A stretch of DNA of 11,876 bases, from positions 1 through 11,876 of the forward strand of contig CAMCWJ010000054.1 in NCBI GenBank assembly GCA_945882475.1, read 5' to 3'. A program made the translations under genes and the position numbers. Positions 1-6,909 of the stretch are shown piece by piece. Position 1 is the first letter of the stretch. Each line of letters starts with the position of its first letter. The notes beneath the pieces are model-generated. The model did not search any database and was not told the origin of the DNA. It saw nothing but the letters and a program-made list of their open reading frames with translations. This stretch comes from Bifidobacterium breve. GTDB taxonomy: Bacteria; Actinomycetota; Actinomycetes; Mycobacteriales; Mycobacteriaceae.

Positions 1-54
1 AGCCAACGACTCGATGGTACGACTGAGGCGGATGGGACAGGAGTGACGATGCTG

Positions 55-80
55 AATCGTGAGCCAATCGCGACCAATCG
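55..80. repeat. Helically phased AATCG direct repeats upstream of glf
   Basis: AATCG occurs at 55-59, 66-70 and 76-80, and the last two copies extend to CCAATCG (64-70 and 74-80). The 10-11 bp period puts all copies on one face of the helix, as is common for activator or response-regulator sites. They lie about 70-95 bp upstream of the predicted glf promoter. No regulator is identified, and three short repeats could be chance. The rest of 1-165 holds no convincing gene. Confidence 0.3.
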
Positions 81-151
81 AGTCTTGGGGCCGCGCTGCT
101 ATTTCCTCGCGGCACCACGGTTCGCGATGCGATTTCACCGCCCGGGTCCGA

Positions 152-157
152 TAGCCT
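152..157 (+). promoter_or_regulatory. Predicted -10 element of the glf operon
   Basis: TAGCCT fits the mycobacterial TANNNT -10 pattern and ends 8 nt before the glf ATG at 166, so transcription would start at or within a few bases of the start codon. No good -35 hexamer is seen, which is common in mycobacteria. The only purine run before the ATG (AGGGG, 158-162) is too close to serve as a normal ribosome binding site. A leaderless glf transcript is therefore inferred. Confidence 0.45.
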
Positions 158-165
158 AGGGGCCG

Positions 166-1428
166 ATGACCTCTCCCGATCACCGGCCGCCGATCCCCGT
201 CAGTGGAAGCCGCCGCCAGCCCGCCGGCGACTTCGATCTCGTCGTGGTTGGCTCCGGATTCTTCGGCCTGACGGTCGCCGAACGGGTGGCAACCCAACTT
301 GGCAAACGGGTCCTGGTCGTCGAGCGAAGGCAGCATATCGGCGGCAATGCCTACTCCGAGGCCGAGCCGCAGACCGGTATCGAGATCCACCGATACGGCG
401 CGCACCTGTTCCACACCTCCAATGCCAGGGTCTGGGACTACGTCCGGCAATTCACCGAATTCACCGGGTATCAGCACCGGGTCTTCGCGATGCACGACGG
501 CCAGTCCTACCAGTTTCCGATGGGTCTGGGACTGGTCTCGCAGTTCTTCGGCCGCTATTACAGCCCGGCGCAGGCGCGAGCCCTGATCGCCGAACAGGCC
601 GCCGAGATCAACACCGCTGAGGCGCAAAACCTTGAGGAGAAGGCGATCTCACTGATCGGGCGACCGCTCTATGAGGCCTTCGTCAAGGGTTACACGGCCA
701 AGCAGTGGCAGACCGATCCCAAGGAGTTGCCCGCGTCCACCATCAGCCGGCTTCCGGTCCGCTACACCTTCGACAATCGCTATTTCAACGACACCTACGA
801 GGGGTTGCCGGTTGACGGCTACACCGCCTGGCTGCAGAACATGGCAGCCGATGACCGGATTGAGGTGCGGCTGAACACCGACTGGTTCGACGTTCGCGAT
901 GAGTTGCGAGCCGCGAGTCCACACGCCCCGGTTGTCTACACCGGCCCACTGGACCGCTACTTCGACTATGCCGAGGGCCGCCTTGGCTGGCGCACCCTGG
1001 ACTTCGAACTCGAAGTACTCGACTGCGGTGACTTCCAAGGCACCCCGGTGATGAACTACAACGACCCCGACGTGCCCTTTACCCGTATCCATGAGTTCCG
1101 GCACTTCCATCCCGAGCGGGACTACCCGACCGACAAGACGGTCATCATGCGGGAGTACTCGCGCTTCGCCGACGCCGACGACGAGCCCTACTACCCAATC
1201 AACACCGACGCCGATCGAGCGGTCCTAGCCGCGTACCGGGCTCGCGCCAAGGCCGAGACGGCCACCGCGCGAGTGCTCTTCGGAGGCAGGCTGGGTACCT
1301 ATCAGTATCTGGACATGCACATGGCAATCGCGAGCGCGTTGAGTACCTACGACAATGTCCTGGCCCCCCACCTGCGCGACGGCGCGCCGCTGACGGATAC
1401 GGACGCCGACGAAAGCAGCACGATATGA
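166..1428 (+). CDS. glf: UDP-galactopyranose mutase
   Basis: Flavoenzyme converting UDP-galactopyranose to UDP-galactofuranose, the cytoplasmic donor for the galactan of arabinogalactan. The 420-residue product shows the N-terminal FAD-binding fold with VGSGFFG at 28-34 (GxGxxG), a HIGGNA segment at 57-62, YGAHLFHTS at 78-86, YTAKQW at 176-181 and NRYFNDTYEGLP at 204-215, all characteristic of bacterial Glf. It is about 20 residues longer than the roughly 399-residue M. tuberculosis protein, mostly through a Pro/Arg-rich N-terminal tail before DFDLVVVG. No other start codon lies in frame between 166 and the FAD fold, so ATG 166 is the only reasonable start. It is first in the operon and its stop overlaps the glfT2 start in ATGA. 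Identification rests on near-complete agreement with remembered mycobacterial Glf. Confidence 0.97.
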   Translation: MTSPDHRPPIPVSGSRRQPAGDFDLVVVGSGFFGLTVAERVATQLGKRVLVVERRQHIGGNAYSEAEPQTGIEIHRYGAHLFHTSNARVWDYVRQFTEFTGYQHRVFAMHDGQSYQFPMGLGLVSQFFGRYYSPAQARALIAEQAAEINTAEAQNLEEKAISLIGRPLYEAFVKGYTAKQWQTDPKELPASTISRLPVRYTFDNRYFNDTYEGLPVDGYTAWLQNMAADDRIEVRLNTDWFDVRDELRAASPHAPVVYTGPLDRYFDYAEGRLGWRTLDFELEVLDCGDFQGTPVMNYNDPDVPFTRIHEFRHFHPERDYPTDKTVIMREYSRFADADDEPYYPINTDADRAVLAAYRARAKAETATARVLFGGRLGTYQYLDMHMAIASALSTYDNVLAPHLRDGAPLTDTDADESSTI

Positions 1429-3356
1429 GCGGTATCCCCACGGGGGCAATCCCGGCCGGACATTCCCAGGCGGTGAGCCTGCTGCACCGGGTGATTCTGC
1501 CGCGTCCCGGCGAGCCACTCGATGTCCGCAAGCTCTACGTCGAGGAGTCCGCGACCAACGCCCGCCGCGCCCACGCCGTCAGCCGCACCGCGCTACAGAT
1601 CGGCGCCGAATCCCAGGTCTCCTTCGCCACCTACTTCAACGCCTTTCCGGCCAGCTACTGGCGGCGCTGGTCGACGTTGTCCTCGGTGGTGCTGCGCGTC
1701 GAGTTGACCGGTAGCGCACGCATCGACGTCTACCGGTCCAAGGCCACCGGCGCTCGTATCAGCGTCGGCGGCAGCGGGATCGTCAGCGATGTCTCGCCGG
1801 CCGCCGCCGAGTTCGAGATCGAACTCGCGCCCTTCGAGGACGGCGGCTGGATCTGGTTCGACATCACCACCGACACCGATGTCACCGTGCACCATGCCGC
1901 CTGGTACGCGCCGGTGCCCGCACCCGGTCGAGCCAATGTGGCGGTCGGTATCCCGACCTTCAATCGCCCGGCCGATTGCGTCAATGCTCTTCGAGCATTG
2001 ACGTCGGATCCGTTGGTGGACAACGTCATCGGAGCTGTGATCGTTGTCGACCAGGGGACCGACAAGGCGATTGCCCAGGCCGACTTCGGCGAGGCTGCGG
2101 CTGCACTGGGCAGCCGACTCTCGGTGCACAACCAGCCGAACCTCGGTGGCTCGGGCGGCTATAGCCGGGTGATGTACGAGTCGCTGAAGAACACCGACTG
2201 TGAGCAGATCCTGTTCATGGACGATGACATCCGCATCGAACCGGATTCGATTCTGCGCGCTCTGGCGCTGAATCGCTTCGCCAAGACCCCGACGCTGATC
2301 GGTGGTCAGATGCTCAACCTCCAGGAACCCTCGCACCTCCACGTCATGGGTGAGGTGGTCAACCGGGCTAACTTCATGTGGACCAACGCCCCGTTCACCG
2401 AGTACGACCATGACTTCGCGCGGTATCCGCTTGCCGACGACGATCCCAACTCTGACAGCGCGTTGCTGCACCGGCGTATTGATGTCGACTACAACGGCTG
2501 GTGGATGTGCATGATCCCGCGCCAGGTCGCCGAGGAACTGGGCCAGCCGTTGCCGCTGTTTATCAAGTGGGACGACGCCGACTATGGGTTACGGGCCGGG
2601 GAGCACGGCTACCCCACCGTCACAATGCCCGGCACCGCGATCTGGCATATGGCATGGAGCGACAAGGACGACGCAATCGACTGGCAGGCGTACTTCCACC
2701 TGCGCAACCGGTTGGTTGTCTCCGCCCTGCACTGGGATGCTCCCGTCGGTGGCCTGGTCAAGAGTTCCCTCAAGGCGACACTGAAACACCTTATGTGCCT
2801 TGAGTATTCGACAGTCGCTATTCAGAACAAAGCGATCGATGACTTCCTCGCGGGCCCCGAACACCTCTTCTCTATCCTGGAGTCCGCGCTACCGGAGGTG
2901 CGTGCGCTGCGCCAGCAGTATCCCGACGCGGTGGTTCTGCCCGGCGCAACATCACTGCCGACGCCGAGTGGACGCACCAGGGTGCATAAGCCGCCGACCT
3001 CACTGCCGGCCATCGGCTTGCGACTGTTGCGTGGCGTGGCTCATCAATTGCGAAAAGACAACCCTGATCATCACGATCGGCCCCAATTGAACGTGGCGAC
3101 CCAGGATGCGCGGTGGTTTCTGCTGTGCAACGTCGACGGGGTGACGGTCACGACCGCGGACGGCCGTGGCGTGGTCTACCGGCAGCGTGATCGAGCCAAA
3201 ATGGCCGCGCTGCTGCGGGCCTCGATCCGCCAACACATCCGGCTGGCCCGCAAGTACGACCACATGCGACGGGTATACCGCGAGGCGTTGCCGGTGCTGT
3301 CCAGCAAGCAAAAGTGGGAAACGGTGTTGTTCGACGAAGCGCCCGTCGATGTCTGA
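1425..3356 (+). CDS. glfT2: Galactofuranosyltransferase GlfT2 (galactan polymerase)
   Basis: Processive enzyme that extends the galactan with alternating beta-1,5 and beta-1,6 galactofuranose from UDP-Galf on a decaprenyl-linked primer at the inner face of the membrane. The 643-residue length matches the family (about 637). An N-terminal beta-rich domain (roughly 1-170) precedes a GT-A domain beginning near VAVGIPTFNRP (172-182). The metal/UDP-binding acidic triplet is MDDD at 265-268. The acceptor-side pair GWW is at 358-360, the catalytic-base region WDDADYGLR at 382-390 (D384 matches the base of the M. tuberculosis enzyme) and TAIWHMAW at 404-411 supplies the conserved His. A helical C-terminal part follows. 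The ATG overlaps the glf stop by 4 nt and only a weak upstream GAAAG is present, pointing to translational coupling. A perfect inverted repeat lies inside the gene at 1979-2003. Confidence 0.97.
   Translation: MSGIPTGAIPAGHSQAVSLLHRVILPRPGEPLDVRKLYVEESATNARRAHAVSRTALQIGAESQVSFATYFNAFPASYWRRWSTLSSVVLRVELTGSARIDVYRSKATGARISVGGSGIVSDVSPAAAEFEIELAPFEDGGWIWFDITTDTDVTVHHAAWYAPVPAPGRANVAVGIPTFNRPADCVNALRALTSDPLVDNVIGAVIVVDQGTDKAIAQADFGEAAAALGSRLSVHNQPNLGGSGGYSRVMYESLKNTDCEQILFMDDDIRIEPDSILRALALNRFAKTPTLIGGQMLNLQEPSHLHVMGEVVNRANFMWTNAPFTEYDHDFARYPLADDDPNSDSALLHRRIDVDYNGWWMCMIPRQVAEELGQPLPLFIKWDDADYGLRAGEHGYPTVTMPGTAIWHMAWSDKDDAIDWQAYFHLRNRLVVSALHWDAPVGGLVKSSLKATLKHLMCLEYSTVAIQNKAIDDFLAGPEHLFSILESALPEVRALRQQYPDAVVLPGATSLPTPSGRTRVHKPPTSLPAIGLRLLRGVAHQLRKDNPDHHDRPQLNVATQDARWFLLCNVDGVTVTTADGRGVVYRQRDRAKMAALLRASIRQHIRLARKYDHMRRVYREALPVLSSKQKWETVLFDEAPVDV
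1979..2003. repeat. Perfect 11-bp inverted repeat inside glfT2
   Basis: CGTCAATGCTC (1979-1989) is the exact reverse complement of GAGCATTGACG (1993-2003), separated by the 3-nt loop TTC. In mRNA, G1978 and U2004 could add a wobble pair. It encodes residues about 185-193 of GlfT2, at the start of the GT-A domain. Five consecutive codons across it (AAT GCT CTT CGA GCA) end in A or T, unlike the GC-ending codons around it. It may be an mRNA hairpin, a protein-binding palindrome or the product of template-switch mutation; no function is shown. Confidence 0.85.
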
Positions 3357-3894
3357 GCAGTCTGCGCCGGACTCCGGGCCGCCGAGCGGTGAGCTTGCTG
3401 CGTTGGTCGCCATCCAGGACAGGCTGGCTACGCCGTCCATCGGGTCGGTCGCAAAAGCCATGTCGCACTTCGGCGAACATGCCGCCGGCTGGGTTGCGTT
3501 GTCGGGCCTGGGCGCCCTACTGGCACCCCGGCGCCGCCGGGACTGGGTGTTGGTGGGGGTGGGCGCAGTCGCCGCACATGCCGCGGCGATCGTGATCAAG
3601 CTGGCGGTGCGGCGGGCCCGACCCCGACACCCCGATCTGACGGTAGGGGTGTCGACGCCGAGCGCACTGAGCTTTCCGTCCGCGCATGCGACGTCATCGA
3701 CGGCCGCAGCTATGCTGCTGTGCCGGGCCACCCGGTCCCCGCTGCCTCTCGTTGTGGTGCCCCTGATGGCAGCATCGCGCCTGGTGCTCGGGGTGCACTA
3801 TCCGACCGATGTGCTCGCCGGGATAGCGGTCGGAGCGACGGTGGCGCGGGTCACCGCGCGGGTGGGTGGCCGGAAGGAGAGCGGGCATGAGTAG
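3349..3894 (+). CDS. PAP2-family membrane phosphatase (Rv3807c-like)
   Basis: Membrane phosphatase of the phosphatidic acid phosphatase 2 family, and the candidate for removing the 5-phosphate from decaprenylphosphoryl-5-phosphoribose made by the neighbouring UbiA. That role is proposed from its place in the operon. From ATG 3349 the product is 181 residues with the full PAP2 signature: K84-x6-R91-P92, PSAH at 110-113 and S143-R144-x5-H150-x3-D154. Hydrophobic stretches around 46-59, 66-83, 133-142 and 155-168 suggest several membrane segments. The open frame continues upstream into glfT2, but ATG 3349 overlaps the glfT2 stop by 8 nt and gives a length near the roughly 165-residue M. tuberculosis protein. 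The 3' end overlaps ubiA by 8 nt. Family assignment is firm; the exact substrate is inferred. Confidence 0.9.
   Translation: MSEQSAPDSGPPSGELAALVAIQDRLATPSIGSVAKAMSHFGEHAAGWVALSGLGALLAPRRRRDWVLVGVGAVAAHAAAIVIKLAVRRARPRHPDLTVGVSTPSALSFPSAHATSSTAAAMLLCRATRSPLPLVVVPLMAASRLVLGVHYPTDVLAGIAVGATVARVTARVGGRKESGHE
3874..3879 (+). promoter_or_regulatory. Strong ribosome binding site of ubiA
   Basis: AAGGAG ends 7 nt before ATG 3887, inside the end of the PAP2 gene. It decides the ubiA start in favour of ATG 3887 over the in-frame GTG at 3866, which lies upstream of this site and has no comparable signal. Confidence 0.8.
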
Positions 3895-4798
3895 TCGCGC
3901 GCCGGTCACCGGCCCGCCGAGCAGTCTCCCCGCCGCCATCGTCAAGGCCATCCGGCCGCGACAGTGGGTCAAGAACCTGCTGGTGCTCGCCGCCCCGCTG
4001 GCGGCACTCGGCGGCACCGCCGAGTACGACTACCGCAACGTGCTGTTCAAGGTCTCCATCGCCTTCGTCGTCTTCTGCATGGCGGCGTCGTCGATCTACC
4101 TGGTCAACGACGCGCGGGATGTCGAGGCTGATCGTGCCCACCCGACCAAACAGTTCCGGCCGATCGCCGCCGGGGTGTTGCCGGTCGGGTTGGCCTACGC
4201 GATCGCGACGGCTCTCGCGGTGGCCTGCCTGGCGCTGTCCTGGTGGCTCACTCCGAAGCTGGCGTTGGTGATGGCGGTCTACCTGGCCGTTCAGCTGGCC
4301 TACTGCTTCGGCTTGAAACACCAAGCGGTGCTTGATATCTGCATAGTCTCATCGGGATTCCTGATCCGCGCGATCGCCGGCGGTGTGGCCGCTGGTATCC
4401 CGCTGTCGCAGTGGTTCCTGTTGGTGATGGCGTTCGGGTCGCTATTTATGGCGGCCGGCAAGCGCTACGCCGAACTGCAACTTGCCGAGCGGACCGGCGC
4501 GAAGATCCGCAAATCGCTGGAGAGCTACACCAGCACCTACCTGACGTTCGTCTGGACGCTCTCAGCGACGGCGGTGGTGCTCTGCTACGGGCTGTGGGCC
4601 TTCGAACGCGACGGCAACGATGGTTCGTGGTTTGTGGTCTCGATGATCCCCTTCACCATCGCCATCCTGCGCTACGCGGTGGACGTCGACGGCGGACTGG
4701 CCGGCGAGCCCGAGGAAATCGCACTGCGCGACCACGTACTGCAACTGTTGGCGCTGGCCTGGATCGGAACCGTCATTGCCGCCGTCGTCATCGGTTAG
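3887..4798 (+). CDS. ubiA: Decaprenyl-phosphate phosphoribosyltransferase (DPPR synthase)
   Basis: Integral-membrane UbiA-superfamily enzyme that moves 5-phosphoribose from PRPP to decaprenyl phosphate, the committed step toward decaprenylphosphoryl-arabinose, the donor used by the Emb and Aft arabinosyltransferases. The 303-residue length matches the M. tuberculosis Rv3806c protein (about 302). The first aspartate motif is N74-D75-x2-D78-x3-D82 in VNDARDVEADRAHP. The second aspartate region begins near D150 (LDICIVSSGFLIRAIAGG), and GKRYAEL follows at 191-197. About nine hydrophobic segments fill the rest. The start is fixed by the AAGGAG site 7 nt upstream. It overlaps the PAP2 gene by 8 nt and is overlapped at its 3' end by the proposed aftB start. 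Changes in the M. tuberculosis protein are known to alter ethambutol susceptibility; nothing unusual is seen here. Confidence 0.95.
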   Translation: MSSRAPVTGPPSSLPAAIVKAIRPRQWVKNLLVLAAPLAALGGTAEYDYRNVLFKVSIAFVVFCMAASSIYLVNDARDVEADRAHPTKQFRPIAAGVLPVGLAYAIATALAVACLALSWWLTPKLALVMAVYLAVQLAYCFGLKHQAVLDICIVSSGFLIRAIAGGVAAGIPLSQWFLLVMAFGSLFMAAGKRYAELQLAERTGAKIRKSLESYTSTYLTFVWTLSATAVVLCYGLWAFERDGNDGSWFVVSMIPFTIAILRYAVDVDGGLAGEPEEIALRDHVLQLLALAWIGTVIAAVVIG

Positions 4799-6728
4799 CA
4801 GGCCGACCGCCTGGCCGGCATATGCCTACGCCACGGGGACCCGGATCAGTCTGTGGCTGTCCGTTGCGGTGGTCTCGGCGCTGTGGGCCTGGGGTGCCTG
4901 GCAACGGCGGTGGATCGCCGACGACGGTTTGATCGTTCTGCGAACGGTGCGAAACCTGTTGGCTGGCAACGGACCGGTCTTCAATCCCGGCGAACGGGTG
5001 GAATCCAATACCTCGACCGCGTGGACCTACCTGTGCTATCTCGCCAGTCGCGTCGGCGGGCCGATGCGACTGGAGTACGTGGCGCTGGCGCTGGCGCTCG
5101 CGCTGAGCGTGGTCGGCATCGCAATGGTCATGTTGGGCACGGCCCGGTTGTGGGCCCCCGCGCTGCGGGGTCGCCGGGCGTTGATGCTTCCGGCTGGCGT
5201 GCTGGTGTACATCGCAATTCCCCCGGCCCGCGACTTCGCCACCTCCGGCCTGGAGAACGGTCTGGTGACGGCTTGGCTCGGACTGCTGTGGTGGATGTTG
5301 GTGTGCTGGTCGCAAGCCTCGCGACAGCGCGGGTGGTTCCTCGCGGCGGTGGCCTTCGTGGCGGGCCTGAGTGTGCTGGTGCGCCCCGAGTTGGCTCTCA
5401 TCGGCGTGCTGGCCCTGGCGATGATGCTGGTGGCTGCCGACAACTGGCGGCATCGGGCGTTGATCGTGCTGGCCGGTGGCGCGCTCCCGGTCGGATACCA
5501 AATCTTTCGAATGGGGTACTACGGCCTGCTGGTGCCGCAGACCGCGTTGGCCAAGGACGCCTCCGGTAGCAAATGGGGCCAGGGCCTGATTTATCTGGAT
5601 AACTTCGTCGGCCCGTACGCGCTGTGGATTCCGGCGATCGTGTTGATCGCCCTGGGGTGGGTGTTGGTCGCGGGTCGGCTGCCGGCTGCGGACGCACCCG
5701 CCCGTGATGTGGGCGCCCGTAATCTGGCGCGGCGGGTTCGCAGCCCGTCCGCCGTGGTGGCCTTCATGGTTCTCAGCGGCGTCGTGCAAGCCCTGTACTG
5801 GATTCGCCAGGGCGGCGACTTCATGCATGGCAGGGTCCTGCTGGCACCGCTGTTCTGCATGCTCGCCCCCATCGCGGTGATCCCGGTGCTGATACCCGCG
5901 TGGTCGCTCTCGGAACGCGGCGGTCTGCACAGCCGCGCCGCAGCGGCGCTGTGGTTTGCGCTGGCGGGTTGGGCGCTGTGGGCGGCCAATTCGCCGGGCA
6001 TGGGTCCCGACGCCACCCGGGTGACCTACTCCGGAATCGTCGATGAACGGCGGTTCTACTCGCTGGCCACCGGGCACGCCCATCCACTGACCGCCGCGGA
6101 CTATCTGGATTACCCGCGCATGCGGTCGGTTCTCGTTGCGATCAACAACACCCCCGACGGTGCGCTGTTGTTGCCGTCGGGCAACTACGACGTCTGGGAT
6201 GTCGTTCCGGCCCTACCGCCGCCACCGCCGCCGCCCGGTGTGTCGGCGGAGAGCTGGCGCCGCCAGATCGCCCCGCACACAGTCTTTTTCACCAACCTCG
6301 GCATGTTGGGCATGAACGTCGGCCTCAACACCCGGGTGATCGACCAGATCGGTTTGGTGAACCCACTGGCCGCCCATACCGCCCGGCTGGAGGACGGCCG
6401 CATCGGCCACGACAAGAACCTCTTCCCGGATTGGGCCGTCGCCGAGGGTCCGTGGCTCAAAGAACGGCCCTACATCCCGGAGTATCTCGACGAGGGCTGG
6501 ATTTCCGAGGCCGGTGTGGCACTGACCTGCCCGCAGACCCGGTCCATGCTCGACAGCATCCGCGCGCCGATGACAGCCGCGCAGTTCCGATCCAACTTCG
6601 CTGAGTCCTTCGCGCACACCCGCTACCGGATCGACCGGGTTCCCAAATACGAACTGGTGCGCTGCGGACTGGCCGCGCCGCCTTCGGACACCGCGCCCTA
6701 CACCGGTCTGCCCGCGACCGGACCCTGA
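4776..6728 (+). CDS. aftB: Terminal beta-(1->2)-arabinofuranosyltransferase AftB
   Basis: GT-C glycosyltransferase that adds the terminal beta-1,2-arabinofuranose residues of arabinan from decaprenylphosphoryl-arabinose on the periplasmic side; these are part of the ends that receive mycolates. Features: a first membrane segment near 25-42, then the catalytic-type acidic pair D49-D50 in RRWIADDGLIVLRTVRNLL, then many hydrophobic segments to about residue 415, and a soluble C-terminal domain with FFTNLGMLGMNVGL and IGHDKNLFPDW. From TTG 4776 the product is 650 residues, about 23 longer than I recall for M. tuberculosis. TTG 4776 overlaps ubiA by 23 nt and is the only in-frame NTG start before the first membrane segment (the next, GTG 4869, would cut into it). 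Its ribosome binding site is poor, so the start is uncertain. Residues 481-487 are seven consecutive prolines. The stop lies inside the hairpin repeat at 6723-6800. Confidence 0.93.
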   Translation: MPPSSSVSRPTAWPAYAYATGTRISLWLSVAVVSALWAWGAWQRRWIADDGLIVLRTVRNLLAGNGPVFNPGERVESNTSTAWTYLCYLASRVGGPMRLEYVALALALALSVVGIAMVMLGTARLWAPALRGRRALMLPAGVLVYIAIPPARDFATSGLENGLVTAWLGLLWWMLVCWSQASRQRGWFLAAVAFVAGLSVLVRPELALIGVLALAMMLVAADNWRHRALIVLAGGALPVGYQIFRMGYYGLLVPQTALAKDASGSKWGQGLIYLDNFVGPYALWIPAIVLIALGWVLVAGRLPAADAPARDVGARNLARRVRSPSAVVAFMVLSGVVQALYWIRQGGDFMHGRVLLAPLFCMLAPIAVIPVLIPAWSLSERGGLHSRAAAALWFALAGWALWAANSPGMGPDATRVTYSGIVDERRFYSLATGHAHPLTAADYLDYPRMRSVLVAINNTPDGALLLPSGNYDVWDVVPALPPPPPPPGVSAESWRRQIAPHTVFFTNLGMLGMNVGLNTRVIDQIGLVNPLAAHTARLEDGRIGHDKNLFPDWAVAEGPWLKERPYIPEYLDEGWISEAGVALTCPQTRSMLDSIRAPMTAAQFRSNFAESFAHTRYRIDRVPKYELVRCGLAAPPSDTAPYTGLPATGP

Positions 6729-6800
6729 GTCGTTGAAGCGACTCACCGAATGTCCCTGAGTCGGTTCGACGACTCACCGAATGTCCCTGAGTCGGTAACG
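6723..6800. repeat. Tandem 31-nt hairpin repeat (2.5 copies) after aftB
   Basis: Two contiguous 31-nt units (6723-6753 and 6754-6784) plus a truncated third (matching at 6785-6796). Each full unit holds a perfect 7-bp inverted repeat, TGAGTCG/CGACTCA, around a six-base loop: stem 6726-6732/6739-6745 with loop TTGAAG, and stem 6757-6763/6770-6776 with loop GTTCGA. Outside the loops the two units are identical, including the ACCGAATGT tail. The third unit has only the left arm (6788-6794). The arms alternate left-right, so right arm 1 can also pair with left arm 2, and right arm 2 with left arm 3. The first left arm contains the aftB stop codon. It may act in transcription termination or RNA stability; there is no T-tract. 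Confidence 0.85.
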
Positions 6801-6815
6801 CCGCGGCCACCGGGA

Positions 6816-6836
6816 CCCGATAACCGTTTTATCGGG
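6816..6836. promoter_or_regulatory. Operator-like palindrome upstream of fbpA
   Basis: CCCGATAA (6816-6823) and TTATCGGG (6829-6836) form a perfect 8-bp inverted repeat around the 5-nt spacer CCGTT. It lies 73 nt before the chosen fbpA start, in a gap with no other coding signal. The symmetry and size fit a dimeric repressor site, for example of TetR or GntR type, but no regulator is identified. It could instead be a terminator stem for the upstream operon, though no T-run follows. No clear -10 hexamer was found nearby. Confidence 0.45.
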
Positions 6837-6894
6837 AACTCCGCTGCGGGCGACGCCGCGGCCGAAGACCGCCCGCGTGGCGGCAGACAAATTG

Positions 6895-6899
6895 AAGGA
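6895..6899 (+). promoter_or_regulatory. Likely ribosome binding site of fbpA
   Basis: AAGGA ends 10 nt before ATG 6910. The alternative GTG at 6877 lies upstream of this site and has no purine-rich sequence in front of it, so the shorter fbpA start is preferred. Confidence 0.6.
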
Positions 6900-6909
6900 T
6901 GGGCGTTGG

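Noticed and set aside
2..46. Possible 3' end of an upstream gene on the + strand (14 codons then TGA)
   Set aside because: Too short to distinguish from a chance open frame; nothing in the residues is recognisable.
49..159. Small frame of 36 codons upstream of glf
   Set aside because: No ribosome binding site, no recognisable sequence, and its end overlaps the predicted glf promoter element.
4788..6083. Long antisense open frame (431 codons) opposite aftB
   Set aside because: Gln/His/Arg/Pro-rich translation with no recognisable motif, fully overlapping the conserved AftB frame; a GC-skew shadow.
6723..6800. CRISPR-like array
   Set aside because: The repeat units are contiguous with no spacers, there are only two and a half copies, and no cas genes are in the window.
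6834..6860. Extracytoplasmic-sigma-type promoter (GGGAAC at 6834-6839) before fbpA
   Set aside because: No matching CGTT -10 element is found 16-18 nt downstream; the hexamer is part of the palindrome arm and its flank.
6877..6909. GTG 6877 as the fbpA start
   Set aside because: No purine-rich site before it, whereas ATG 6910 has AAGGA 10 nt upstream and gives a typical antigen 85 signal peptide.
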